A DNA stretch of 64,000 nucleotides from Mycocentrospora acerina (lineage: Eukaryota; Ascomycota; Dothideomycetes; Pleosporales). The stretch covers positions 62,001 through 126,000 of the forward strand of contig JAKUHH010000150.1 of assembly GCA_022701365.1 (NCBI GenBank), read 5' to 3'. Numbering within the stretch: the stretch's first letter is position 1; each line of letters starts with the position of its first letter. Both the position numbers and the translations under genes were made by a program. The notes below the pieces were generated by a model, which saw only the letters and a program-made list of their open reading frames with translations, did no database searches and was not told the origin of the DNA. Shown in pieces: positions 43,953-56,195 of the stretch.

Positions 43953-44746
43953 TGTGAATCCTGAGGCGAGAGGCTTGATGCTGCAGTGACAGCTTATTGC
44001 TGAAAATGAGTAAGAATTGTCAGGAGTTGATACTTTATGAGTAAGTTTTATTTAGCAAAATAGTTTAGGTTTCGGCCTTTCACATTACCCTTAACTTATC
44101 AACACAAAACTTACATTCTAGCTTCATATTCACAGCATTCAATCTGATCATAAGAAGTGACGACGAACATATGCTGACATCCTTTACAAGCCTAAATACC
44201 TAAGAGCTAGTCTATATGTGGTGATTCGAAACAGTATTTTGACAGATACAAATGCCAATTATAGTTGGATAAGTATGCCTATCGATCTTTGTCGCTGTGT
44301 GTTATTACATCGACATAAGTTTATACTTATAAGGTGTGCTAACCTACAGCAGCCCAGGCGACGATAAGAAACTGATTTGTAGCTGGGAATAGGTCTGTTG
44401 TCAATGAAGACGGTCATGAAGATTGATTGCAGCTGACACATTGGAGATGTCTTTGCATAGTTGAATGTTTACTGGTCGTTGAGTCCTGTATCTCACTCGC
44501 TACTGAGTTCCTCGAGTTTTTAAGTAGCGACAAAAGATCAACAAGGATTTGAATGCATAAAGAAGTACGAGCTTATGAAAGAGAAAATCACGTTACTCGC
44601 AAAACGAATGCTGAGTTCAAGAAACGTTGCTGACTCTGCTGAGGGAGCTAAAATTTAACACATTTTACAAGTCTTAACGCTAGGATAGCATGCCGAACAT
44701 TCTACCATGGATCTACAGATCTCCTTCATTCGATACGTTTGTAGAA
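43953..44746. other. Intergenic, nothing recognised
   Basis: AT-rich 0.8-kb spacer downstream of the PWYxGL pair. One 60-codon minus frame (44259-44441) is not supported. Confidence 0.55.
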
Positions 44747-45159
44747 CTAGCTTCGGGCCCCGCGTAATTCCAACCAGTCGTTGAACTCTTGGAAAACAAC
44801 ATATTCTTCATGCATGCGGAGACGTCGGGCATGTTCATCGCTCATTATTGGGAGGCAGGACATGCATCCTATTCAAGGAGCATCAGCAAAAAATGAAGGT
44901 GTCAGATGGAGCCGGAATGTTGACTACCTCTGAACGGCGCGCACGTCCATCTCCCCATTTTAGGTATTAGGATTCCAAGAATGAAACAAGCAAGTGCAAT
45001 ACACACGCCTACAAGTGTGAGGATTGCTTCTTTAGACCAAGCACTGGAAGTGACTCCGGATGGCAGTTTTTGATCCAACGGTGCCGTTGTGGAGAGTCTT
45101 GACAGTCCATTATCAGGAAATATGAGTAGCACAAACAAGAAAAGCTGTGCGTCGATCAT
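44747..45159 (-). CDS. Small signal-peptide/one-TM protein, distant relative of the 58-62 kb family
   Basis: Two exons, 45159-44928 and 44868-44747, joined at AGAG|GTAGTC and GAATAG|GA, give 117 aa. The N-terminus MIDAQLFLFVLLIFPDNGLS is signal-peptide-like. Then comes a short linker, WSKEAILTLVGVCIALACFI (the W-S-x-E-A start of a single TM helix), and CAPFR. A cytoplasmic tail has LPIMSDEHARRL, EEY and ends ELRGARS. The same plan (signal peptide, WSxEA TM helix, CGF/CAPFR, intron, LP, E/Q/Y-rich helix, R-G-R end) occurs in the three tandem genes at 58-62 kb. The donor GTAGTC is less canonical, so the join is moderately sure. Confidence 0.6.
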
Positions 45160-46524
45160 GTGGATTATCAGTCTTGAAAAGAGTACAAACAGTACAGAAG
45201 GCAGAGTTTGAAGGAAGATAACTCGTGGGTATAGTTGAGCTTAAATAGGCGCGGATCCTAAGAGCTTTTAAACTGATGTGATATCTGCCGCGATGCGATG
45301 GGAATCTGTCTACTCGCGCCGCTACCGACGATAACTGGCGGCTGTTCACACAGATTGACCAGGGGCGGCAGGTATTGTCTCATTCCTTGGATCTGGTTGG
45401 TCAGAACCATTATCGTGGTGCAGCGAAAATGATCGTTTTTGGGTGCTGATCTGTGGGAAACCACATGGGTTATGGTTTTATCACGTGATAACGCGTTAGC
45501 GCATCTTCATCCGATACTTTGGGAGGCAGGAGTGGCCCTCTGGAATAATGCCTATGAGAGTGAGCTGATCGCTCCAGCCTGACCAACTATCCAGCTTTAG
45601 CAGCCCGCCCTGTTTTCTGAACTTTAAGGCAAGATCGATTCCCTAGTTCTAGCTCGATCTTGCTTGTCAGCTCGATGTTTGGCCAGAAGTTGACCGTGTG
45701 GCATGGTTCGCATGATTGATCTCGTTAGCCTGTGCTAGCTAGATGCAATCCGTACTCTGGACTAGAATCCTTTGTGTGATTAGATGAGATTTTCTATTGA
45801 GACGCCTCTGAAGTGAAGCTTAATAAGACTGAAAGAGCATTTAAACTAGTGCATAGCGGCGAAAGCGACACCAAGGCAAGCGTATACATGACAGAACTCG
45901 CTACACACCGCATCAAGTAGAAAAGGAAGTTCTTACTTATTTCCAGGGAGAAGCTGATACAACTACAACCAGGGTACGCAATGTTTTGTGGGCCAGAGCT
46001 CCTTAAAAATTCATTCTCACGCAACTACGCAGAATTACTGCACGGTGTGCTTTGACTGTTTGGCGTTTCATCAAAGTTGACCTATTTTTGGTTTGTGGGG
46101 AAATTCTAGCATGCATGAGCAACAAGCGCCATAGGCAATCGCACCGACCTGATTGTCTACCGCAAGATACCTACATTGTCTGTATCTCCCATTGCAACAA
46201 AGCTGGTAAGACCGCGTTAAACCATTTGCATTAACAATTCAAGAAATCAGAGGTTAGGGTCAGCAGTAATTGTGGGGCAGACGAGAGTGACGTCCCTCGG
46301 GTCAGTGCTCTGGTGGCGGCGGAGGTTTACCCCTCCGCGATTCGGCGACAATAAATGCCAAACGACTCATCGACGCTCGAATTCTTCCGCAATCAACGAC
46401 GCCTGCTATTCCGCCAAGTGACTCACACGACACTTGTATAAGAGCTTGGCTCCATCTTCTGCAGTCTTTGAGAGACCCATTCATTCTGCTCACAACTTGT
46501 ACCTGATTAAACAAGACGCACGCA
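45160..46524. other. Intergenic, nothing recognised
   Basis: A 1.36-kb spacer between the small TM protein (-) and tryptophan synthase (+). Short minus-strand frames only. The last ~100 bases upstream of 46525 are GC-richer leader sequence. Confidence 0.55.
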
Positions 46525-48993
46525 ATGGAGGCGATTAAGAAAACGTTTGCGCAATGCAAGAAGGAGGGCAGGGTATGTTGACATGGACAACACGACAACA
46601 TCAATGAGTGCTGACACGAATGGCAGTCTGCCCTCGTCACCTACGTGACTGCAGGATACCCCACCATTGCGGAGACGCCTGACATCCTGCTCGGCATGGA
46701 GGCCGGTGGCGCGGGTACGTCGACGACCCCAGCGAACGCCCCAAGTCGCCAGACGCCAGAAAGCAGCAATTGACATGCGCAGACATCATCGAGCTCGGCA
46801 TGCCCTTCACCGACCCCATCGCCGACGGCCCCACCATCCAGACCGCCAACACGGTACGTTGACTCCGTTGACTCATGCGCGAGCACCCACGACAAAAAAC
46901 ACCCTCTGACAGGCGTCGTGAACAGCAAGCCCTCAAGAACGGCGTCACCACGACAGATGTGCTGCAGATGGTCCGCGATGCCAGGAAGCGCGGCCTTAAG
47001 GCGCCCATCATGCTCATGGGCTACTACAACCCATTGTTGAGCTACGGCGAGGAGCGCATGCTGCAGGACGCAAAGGAGGCCGGCGCAAACGGCTTCATCA
47101 TGGTCGATCTTCCTCCAGAGGAGGCTCTGCGCTTCAGGAACTTCTGCACAAACTACGGGTAACTCGCTTTTGCTATCAATGTGACAGACATGGGCTAACT
47201 CACACAAACAGCCTGTCTTACGTACCTCTCATCGCCCCCGCAACCTCTGAGCACCGCATGCGTGTCCTCTGCAAGATTGCCGACTCGTTCATCTACGTTG
47301 TCTCCCGCATGGGCGTTACCGGCGCCAGCGGAACCATGAACGCCGCCCTTCCCCAGCTGCTCGAGCGCGTCCACAAGTACTCTGGAAACATCCCCGCCGC
47401 CGTCGGCTTCGGTGTCAGCACACGAGACCACTTTTTGAGCGTCGGCAAGATCGCCGAGGGCGTCGTCATTGGCAGTCAGATCATCAACGAGATTGCTCAA
47501 GCCGCGCCAGGAGAGGCTGCCAAGGCCGTCGAGGCCTACTGCGACAACATCTGCGGCAAGAGCTCCCGCCTGCAGACGCAGACACGCGAGGTGGGCATCA
47601 TCGAGACCTTGAACGAGGCCAAGGAGCCCACCGGCGTCCACGTCGACAAGGTCATCACCGACGCCGACGTTCCCGCCGGTCCTGGACTCGCCGACCAGCT
47701 TGAGGCCTTGAACACAGACGAGACAAATGGCGACGAGACGGTGCTTCCCCAGCGATTCGGCGAATTTGGCGGCCAGTACGTGCCCGAGTCGTTGATGGAC
47801 TGTCTTTCTGAGCTTGAGAAAGGATTCAATCAAGCAATTGACGATCCAAAGTTCTGGGAGGAATATCGGTCACATTACGAATGGATGGGTCGTCCAGGCC
47901 ATTTGCACCTTGCAGAACGACTCACAGAGCACGCTGGAGGCGCAAACATCTGGCTGAAGCGTGAGGATCTGAACCATACAGGAAGTCACAAGATCAACAA
48001 CGCCCTCGGACAGATTCTAGTCGCGCGAAGACTTGGCAAGACTCAGATCATTGCCGAGACCGGAGCCGGCCAGCACGGTGTCGCAACCGCCACCGTTTGC
48101 GCCAAATTTGGCATGAAGTGCACTATCTACATGGGTGCCGAAGATGTCAGGCGTCAAGCGCTCAATGTGTTCCGCATCAAGCTTCTTGGTGCTTCGGTTG
48201 TTGCCGTCGAGGCTGGATGCAAGACACTCCGTGATGCGGTCAACGAGGCTCTGCGTGCCTGGGTCGTCGAACTTGACACTACCCACTACATCATCGGATC
48301 CGCCATTGGCCCCCACCCGTTCCCCACGATTGTCCGTACCTTCCAGTCGGTCATTGGAAATGAGACGAAGCAGCAGATGCAGGAGAAGCGGGGTAAGCTT
48401 CCCGACGCGGTGGTGGCTTGTGTCGGCGGCGGCAGCAACGCAGTTGGAATGTTCTACCCCTTCTCCAAGGACCCATCCGTAAAGCTTCTCGGCGTTGAGG
48501 CTGGTGGTGACGGTGTCGATACTGAGCGCCACAGTGCCACGCTTTCGGCCGGTACCAAGGGTGTGCTCCACGGTGTCCGCACATATGTTCTCCAGGACAA
48601 GCATGGACAAATCAGCGACACTCACTCCGTCTCTGCCGGTCTCGACTACCCTGGTGTTGGACCTGAACTTTCGAGCTGGAAGGATAATGACCGCGCCAAA
48701 TTCATCGCCGCTACAGATGCTGAGGCCTTCATCGGCTTCCGTCTCATCTCCCAGCTTGAGGGTATCATCCCCGCTCTTGAGACCTCGCACGCCGTCTACG
48801 GCGCCATTGAGTTGGCCAAGACGATGGAGAAGGGTCAAGATATTGTCATCTGCTTGTCTGGACGTGGTGACAAGGATGTGCAGAGCGTTGCTGAGGAGCT
48901 GCCCAAGCTGGGTCCCCAGATTGGATGGGATCTGAGGTGTAAGTGATGAACGTTTGCAAGCTGGTATGCTTTTACTAATACAAAACAGTTTAA
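46525..48993 (+). CDS. TRP5: Bifunctional tryptophan synthase (alpha-beta fusion)
   Basis: Six exons, 46525-46572, 46627-46714, 46783-46853, 46926-47158, 47212-48938 and 48989-48993, give 723 aa. The alpha half carries the catalytic Glu49 and Asp60 in IIELGMPFTDPIADGPTIQ, then MGYYNPLLSYG and GVTGASG. The beta half has LNHTGSHKINN with the PLP lysine, AETGAGQHGVATA, the phosphate loop GGGSNAVGMFYPF, and ends WDLRF. The last coding exon is only 5 nt: AGGT|GTAAGT joins to CAG|TTTAA, giving F and stop, the usual end of fungal enzymes. Reading through would give a CK tail at 48946. It converts indoleglycerol phosphate and serine to tryptophan in the cytosol. The 210-270-codon antisense frames are shadows. 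Confidence 0.96.
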
Positions 48994-49822
48994 ACGACTT
49001 CTCCTATGAGATGACAGAACCTTCCCATGCTGAGAAGCTGGTGAGGGTGCTATATAACTAGATCTTGGCTGCATCGCAATGGACCCGCGTTGTGTGGACG
49101 AATTCAATCTATACACTCTGCGAAAGCAGCGCATGCACGTTTCAAACTCCTAAACTTCTAATGCAAATGTGATTCGAAATGTGATACGTGATGCAATCGA
49201 AATTTGTCGCGCAGAGTATATGAATCTGCTAGCCTTACAGCTAGAAATAAATTGGTTTTTGGCTGTGATAAAAATGTGTTCCCAAAGTCACAACCAAGGG
49301 TGACGAATGTTGCAAGGCTGTATAGCCGACTTCACTCTCCACTAGTTATTCAAATTGACGTATCATGATTCGACGGCGGGGAATCGGGAATACGCGACTC
49401 GTGGCGTTCCCTGACGTCTAACAAACCCCAGATTCCAGAAGGATTCCCCGCAAACAACCGTTTTGTCTCAATGCTTTGTCTTTTATTCTTAATTGATGAT
49501 GACGATGCCAAAGCTAAAAGTGGCAAGATCTCGAAACTCTAGAAGTCTCATAAACTACGAGTTCGCCAGTGTTGACTGATGGGATAATCCTCCAGATCCA
49601 CAGTGCCGACTCGATATAACCGAGGAGTGGTCATCTCCAGAGAGGGGGATCGCAACTATCCAACAACTAAAGTAGCGCCAGTGAGGACGACTCGACTGCG
49701 CATATCGCCTTACATAGATTACATTCTTCCTTTTCTGCAGCGTTTTCTTCCTTTTCTGCAGCGTTTTCTTCCTTTTCTGCAGCGTTTTCTTCCTTTTCAT
49801 CCAACTCTTTCTCAACTCCACA
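48994..49822. other. Intergenic with repeat-containing SDH leader
   Basis: An 0.83-kb spacer between TRP5 and the SDH gene. Only the 21-bp repeat (listed separately) stands out. No gene was found. Confidence 0.6.
49724..49800. repeat. 21-bp direct tandem repeat, ~3.6 copies, just upstream of the SDH start
   Basis: Units TTCTTCCTTTTCTGCAGCGT plus T at 49724, 49745 and 49766, and a partial unit from 49787 to 49800. The last unit lies 23 bases before the ATG at 49823. The repeat is pyrimidine-rich with a PstI-like CTGCAG in each unit. The antisense frame reads as AEKEEN repeats, which explains a shadow ORF. It may act in transcription or sit in the 5' leader. Confidence 0.8.
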
Positions 49823-51958
49823 ATGCGTAGTTTTGCGCGCGCCATCCAGCGCCACAGATTCGGTGCGCGGAGTTCTGTCCTGCGGAATACCCACCAATAT
49901 CGAGGACTTGCCTCGGTGAACAGTCACGATATCAAAGGCCTGACCGTCGTCGACCACCACTATGAGTAAGCACACCTCACTTCCTAAACCCAACTTCCCA
50001 AAAGCCAACACCCACAGCGCCATTGTCGTAGGCGCAGGTGGCGCCGGCCTTCGCGCAGCCGTGGGCCTTACCGAAGCTGGTCTCAAAACCGCATGCATAT
50101 CCAAACTCTTTCCCACGCGGTCTCACACCGTCGCAGCCCAAGGCGGCATCAACGCAGCCCTCGGCAACATGACTGAAGACGACTGGCGCTGGCACATGTA
50201 CGACACCGTCAAAGGTTCCGACTGGCTCGGCGACCAAGACGCAATCCACTACATGACGCGGGAAGCTGTCCCTGCAGTTGTTGAGCTCGAAAACTACGGC
50301 ATGCCGTTCTCACGCACGACGGACGGGACGATATATCAGCGTGCGCTTGGGGGTCAGAGTCTCGAGTATGGCAAGGGGGGGCAGGCGTATAGGACGGCAT
50401 GTGCGGCAGATAGAACAGGGCATGCCATGTTGCATACACTGTATGGGCAGAGTTTGAAAGAAGGGGTGCAGTTCTTCATCGAGTGGTTTGCGCTGGACTT
50501 GATGATGAGTGAGGGAAAATGTGTAGGTGTTACGGCGATGAATATGGAGGATGGGACGTGTCATCGTATGTTTGCGAGGAATACGATTTTGGCGACTGGA
50601 GGTGAGTTTGTGTTGGGAATGAGGAGATGTGAAGGATGAAGAATGATAATACTAACGAGAGTAAGGGTATGGACGGGCGTATTTTAGCGCGACGAGTGCG
50701 CATACGAGTACTGGGGATGGGAGTGCGATGGTTTCGAGGGCTGGGTTGCCGCTGCAAGATATGGAGTTTGTGCAGTTTCATCCCTCGGGGATATATGGCG
50801 CTGGCGTATGGCTGATCATTTTCGATTTTGTTGCTTTGCTGATATCGTATAGGTTTTGATTACAGAGGGTGCTCGAGGCGAAGGTGGTTACCTACTCAAT
50901 GCCCAGGGTGAACGTTTCATGGAACGATATGCCCCGACAGCAAAGGACCTAGCATCACGCGATGTTGTCAGTCGATCGATGAACCTCGAAATTCTCGAAG
51001 GCCGAGGGTGTGGTCCAGGACAAGATCATATTCACCTACAACTCTCCCACCTGCCGAAGGATGTCATAATGGAGAGGTTGCCGGGAATTGCGGAAACAGC
51101 AGCCATCTTTGCGGGAATTGATATTACGAGAGAACCGATTCCTGTGATTCCGACTGTGCACTATTGCATGGGCGGTATTCCTACAAACTACCACGGGCAG
51201 GTTCTTGACGTTACAGAAGGCGGGGATAAAGTAGTCGACGGACTCTACGCAGCAGGTGAAGCGGCTTGTGTGAGCGTACACGGTGCAAATCGTTTGGGTG
51301 CAAATTCCCTGCTCGATATTGTCGTTTTCGTAAGTCACTTAATCCTCATCTCCATCCACGTATCCTGCTTCAAGGCAAACCAGACTGATTCCCCCTCTAG
51401 GGCCGCGCTTCTGCTCTTCACATCTCCTCAAATCACTCTCCTTCTGCACCACATCATCCCTCGGAACCTACCATTGGCCTTGACTCGATCCACGAGCTGC
51501 CTACTATCCTCTCTTCCACTGGTAACACGCCAACCTCCTCGCTGCGAGACGAAATGCAACGCACCATGCAATCCACCACTGCCGTATTCCGCACTCACGA
51601 CTCCCTCACCACCGGCCACGCCAACCTCCGCGCACTCGAGGAGAAATTCGCCACCGACCTCAAAGTCACAGACCGCAGCCTGATCTGGAACTCTGACCTC
51701 ATCGAAACACTCGAGTTACGCAATCTACTGACTAACGCGGTGCAGACGAGCAAAGCGGCGGTGACGCGGACGGAGAGTCGTGGGGCGCATGCACGAGATG
51801 ATTGGAAAGAGAGAAACGACGGCGAGTGGATGGTGCATAGCCTTACGTGGCAGGGGGCCGTGGGCGAGGAGGTCAAGTGGGGGAAGAGGGCGGTAGTGGG
51901 GACGACATTGGATGAAAGCGAGTGTAAGAGTGTGCCTCCTATGAAGAGAAGTTACTAG
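49823..51958 (+). CDS. Succinate dehydrogenase flavoprotein subunit, divergent paralogue-like
   Basis: Five exons, 49823-49965, 50018-50601, 50666-50805, 50853-51329 and 51401-51958, give 633 aa. A basic mitochondrial presequence (MRSFARAIQRHRFGARSSVL) precedes the FAD motif AIVVGAGGAGLRAA (49-62) and the covalent FAD His84 in PTRSHTVAAQGG. Other SDHA hallmarks are FVQFHPSGIYGAG, LASRDVVSRSM (catalytic Arg), VHYCMGGIPT, HGANRLGANSLLD and the C-terminal TLDESECKSVPPMKRSY. It oxidises succinate and passes electrons to the iron-sulfur subunit in complex II at the inner mitochondrial membrane. Several normally invariant stretches differ (YRTACAADRTGH, GVQFFIEWFALDLMM, and a short variable segment after GRASALH). 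This may be a second SDHA copy rather than the main one. Confidence 0.88.
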
Positions 51959-54889
51959 AAGATTCATGGAAAGAGAGGATAGAGTGCTGAGATTACGGTA
52001 CTTCCCAGATGATGTACACCTGGCGGCGGGGGGTAAGAAACTGATATGTATGCTGATGGAAAGTAAGTTGCATGTCGCGGGAGTTTCTTACGGCTACGAC
52101 GTAGATGTTGCTCTGCGATATGATGTACTCTGCCAGTAATAAAATATCACTATACACTCATGTCAAAGCATCGCAACAATTTGAGAGTATACAAATAGTT
52201 TAGGCATAAGACCTCATCGGTTGTCCTTCACGCCCTCCCTACGAGACAAACTGGGATCAGATGGAAAAGGTCAATTATTCTTTTTTGTTGAGATGATGGA
52301 TAGGAATACCGTGATAATAGTAGATTGTTTTGCAGGATTCGTTGTCAGATAAGAACACGGTCAAGAAATTCGTCTTACACACGCGGCTATGCGTTGTTCA
52401 TACGCCGACACCGAGACGAATACGATCAGCATATGGTGCCGTTGCTATAATATGCAAGTACCTGCGCAAGCGGGCTAGCGTGACGGAAAAAGGAAGCATT
52501 CTGACGCCTGAGGGGTTCCCAAAACTTGGGTCGGAGGATACGCTAGCACCAGGAAGGGCATGGTATTGATCTCATGCAGCGGTAGCCTTTGAACCCATGC
52601 CAACGTCGCCTCTTCAATGCCTACTACTCTTGTTCTTCTTTTCGCGGGACTAACAGTGCCCTTGAAAGCAAACTTGCGAATCTGCCCCCGGTGGAAAAAG
52701 TACGACTTTCAATTTGGCCAAGGGGACAAGCACGACTCGACGCTACTCGCTAAGCTGCGGCGCACAGTCCGATTTCTAAGGCGTCTACCCGCCCAGGTCG
52801 TGCACGCCTGGCGGATGGAAGCCTGTCCTGTGTACAGCGTGGAGCTGCTGTACAACATATCCTTACAAGTTTCTCTTCGAGTATCATGGTGCATCGCGAG
52901 CCGCAACTTCGATCGTCGGCGTATTTCTGACGGCCAATTTTACCCCAGCCTACAACACAGAATGCACATCTAAAGTTAAATGCTTATCATGGCGCCACAA
53001 AGGGGTACGTAGAAGTGCCCTTTTTTTCCTGACTCGACAATTGTCGTGAGGTGAGGTACGGTCCCTCTCCGACGCCCCGAAACATTGCATACACGACATG
53101 GCTGCCCCAGATGATCCGGCACAGATTGCTTGGTAGAGCATGCACAGAAAGGCGGTCTGAAAGGATGCGAGAAGATACGACGCGTCTAGTAAATCGGGCA
53201 AATTGGAGTGTCAAATCACGAAACTTTGCCTTACCCCTCAGCGTGGGTGTAGTCTCTCGCTCCAAGGCGCGCTACGATGGATGCTCATTGAAAGAAAGAT
53301 TGAGCATGTTCTCGGCAATGCTCAATTCTGCCCAAGGCCCCAAGAGTGCACCACCCGACGCACGCACCTGAAGACTGAATTTCCCGGCTTAAACGCAGTG
53401 GCCATGGAAGAGATCGAGGAAGGGGGGTTGCGGTCGCACAGTCCTAGGACTACAGTCGATGCGGACTTGTCATCGAGCCGACGATTCTGGGGATACTCTC
53501 TGGGATCGGGGGCTTGGGGCGCGGTTATGGTTGCCGGTCGTATGAAGTTGTTTCGCGACGGTCTTTGATGGTCTTAAGAAGGGCCTACAAAGCTTTATTA
53601 GAAGAGCGCACGTCATTTCGCGAAAAGCACAGGAACTTTTGGGTTGTTTCCTTCATCGTCAGGCCTTCTTTCACAACGCATCGATCAACCAGAGAGACTA
53701 CTGGCCACATGCACCGGCTCTTTGCGCATTGCACGACCGTCCGTCCAGGCACGATTCGCTCCTCGCTCGCATATAATACGGAAATCATGTCAGTCCTGCC
53801 CAAGCTCCTCGAGGCGAAAGGTTGCGTATTTGTGATGACATGTCACTTTTCAAACCTTGCTCAGCAAGTGGCGCAACCATCAAGCCCCCAACAGCGCGCC
53901 ATTCAGCTGCGATCTGCGCAATACGAAATAGACTCGATTATCACAGATTGACAGCAGCAAGGACAGGGTCAACGTTAATGAGGCGAACGACAAACTAAAC
54001 GCCAGGCACACGATGGAATATTCCACACAGCAAAACCCACGGGTCACGAGATGGGCATCATTGTCTGTAGATCACTAGGGCATCAATGGAAATCATCACG
54101 GCAGGGTTCGGAATGTCCGACTCCAAATTTTACGAGCCGTTTTAGACGTTGACGCTACGGCAACGTGGTGAGTTTTTCGGCTTGCCACCTTCTGTCCAAG
54201 AGAGCTGTCGGATATGACCGCCACCTTGGTGGCGGCGAGTCGCGTTGCGAGACATCAACTGCTACAAGTCTGTGAATCAACCGGCAGATCGGTGCACGCT
54301 TGGACCTTGCCAGTCTGTCGGGCATCCTGACCGTGATTCGCCTCGTCCGGAGGATTCTGCCTCGGGGTGATCATAGCTTGCTCGGAAATGCATCACCACA
54401 CGATGGCCACCAAGTACTTTATTCGTTGGCTACACCAATAAACATGCTCCTGGTCAAGATTTATCGACCAAGCTTGCTTGGCCGGTGTTTCACACCGCCC
54501 CCCGGCTTACGTTTAGCAGAGAACTCGGATGAGGCTGCGCCAAGCCACGGCCCTCTATCATGTGTGTTGTGCCTGTTCTACAAAGTTCTCTCTTCGTCCT
54601 GTTGCATCAGTTGATGCTGGTACTGCATCAAACAAAAATCGCAATCCTTTCGCGTTGCTTTTCGAGAAAAAAAATATCGTCCTAATTTGTCTATCGTGAA
54701 CGACAACCACAAACCCACCGCCCTGTTCCGACGCCGACAAAAAACGCATAGGCTCTGAAAAAATTATCCCCTTCTACTTTGATACTTTGCTATCTAAAGG
54801 TTCAAATGCATCAACGTTGAGCTAGCAAATGGAAGTGGAAGTTTACGGCAATCAGCGGAGCCTAGATTGATAAACTTTCGGCGCCTTTT
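51959..54889. other. Intergenic, no supported gene
   Basis: The longest gap in the right half (2.9 kb). Balanced composition and many overlapping frames of 60-145 codons on both strands, none with a domain, signal peptide or coherent splice pattern. It could hold degenerate repeats, which I cannot recognise by eye. Confidence 0.45.
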
Positions 54890-56195
54890 ATGACTACTGC
54901 CTCCGCGCCAGTAATCTTCAAACATCCACCAACAGTCACTTGCCTTTCCCAAAGGTATTGCCTTGGAATCGGGAAGAAGGTGTATTGCGCCAGTCGGATC
55001 TGTTCCGATTGTTTAAAACGCCACGATCTGCAGCAGCTTTGCATCTGGGCCAAGGATAATCCTACGGCCCGCCACGCCGTCAGCGAGGAACTCATCAGGA
55101 AACAACGCTCGAAACGAAACATTGAAGCACATCGTCGCTACCTTTGCGCCTTTGAAGACCCCGACTTCTGGCACTGCCAGTGGCGAAGACTCGACCTGAA
55201 CCTCCGCGGCACTCGCTTAAACTGCTCCACAGTCCGCAGGAAGGGCAAAGCTTGTGGAAAGTGCTGGAAAAGACGGCTGCAGAAGATTCACATTGTACAA
55301 TACTTCACGCCGACTGGGCTCTGTCATGAAGAGGTGGACAAAGTCGTGCCAAGGCTGGTAGGATTGGAGGAGGACATCGAGGAAGGAGACAATGACGTGG
55401 AAGGTTACAACCAGGTGCTGGGGTAAGCCGGGAAGCAGCTGTTGGGACTTGGCTGGGTACATCTGCGTCAGCCAAAAGACGTCGGAGATACTGAGTTGGG
55501 AGCCAGCGTTGGATGATCAAATCGACATGCTGGCACCTCCCCCCAAACCTCACTGCGCGTTCGGACCTGGCTGCAGCTCGAGCCCGGAAGGTCAGGAAAG
55601 GGGGCCGGACATATGCTCATGGTGTAAGAACATGAGCTTCGATGCTCTCTACAAACAAGCAGAAACCCAGCCGGATAGACGGCCGCTCAAACGTCTCGTC
55701 GACAACTACATGCACCAACTCGAACGAGACAACGAAGAACGAGTTAGCAAAGGTTGGTCATATCTCTGTGCTTGCAAAGATCCCGAGTTCCGCTTTCACC
55801 CTTGGCGGCGATCTTTCAACCCAGAGGACTCCCGCCTTTGCGGTACCGTGCGCCACCATGGCCAGCTGTGCACAAGATGCTACAAGAAGTCGCAGGAGCA
55901 GGGGTGCGCATGGCTCTCTGAGTTCTCTGGCGACAAACTTGGCTTTCCGTGCGTGTTTACAGACCCACGGTTGAGAAGGCCAACGGATACGAATTGGAAG
56001 ACAGGACCGATAGATGCACAAGGTCATCCTGATCCCAACTGGGAGAGTGACCCGAGGAGACACGGAAGGTGTGAGAGGGCGAGACGAAAGAATCAGTTGT
56101 GTCAAAAGTGCTTCAACAGAATGTGTGAGATTAGGGGGTTTGGAAGGTATTTCGACACCGAGTGGGGGGTCTTGCACAAAGGGTTCGGATCATGA
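54890..56195 (+). CDS. Cysteine-rich protein with internal ~105-aa duplication, function unknown
   Basis: Two exons, 54890-55422 and 55472-56195, joined at CTGGG|GTAAGC and CGTCAG|C, give 418 aa. Unit 1 has ICSDC, then YLCAFEDPDFWHCQWRR, then NCSTVRRKGKACGKC. Unit 2 repeats the order: ICSWC, YLCACKDPEFRFHPWRR, LCGTVRHHGQLCTRC. A partial third unit has CVFTDP and CERARRKNQLCQKC. A fourth CxxC run (NLCRPC) lies in another frame at 56237-56414. An intron 56147-56236 would attach it in phase, giving 461 aa. Pairs of CxxC suggest zinc binding. No signal peptide is evident. The family is not recognised. Confidence 0.65.

Noticed and set aside
47195..48838. Long minus-strand frames (212 and 273 codons) opposite tryptophan synthase
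   Set aside because: They are shadows of the high-GC, codon-biased TRP5 coding strand, with no domain and frames that follow the sense codons.
48939..48946. Tryptophan synthase ending at CK
   Set aside because: The spliced ending WDLRF matches the family; read-through is the less likely form.
49667..50116. 149-codon minus-strand frame with AEKEEN repeats
   Set aside because: It is the reverse reading of the 21-bp repeat and of the SDH exons.
51959..54889. Many 60-145 codon frames in the large gap
   Set aside because: None shows a domain, a consistent splice pattern or a signal peptide.
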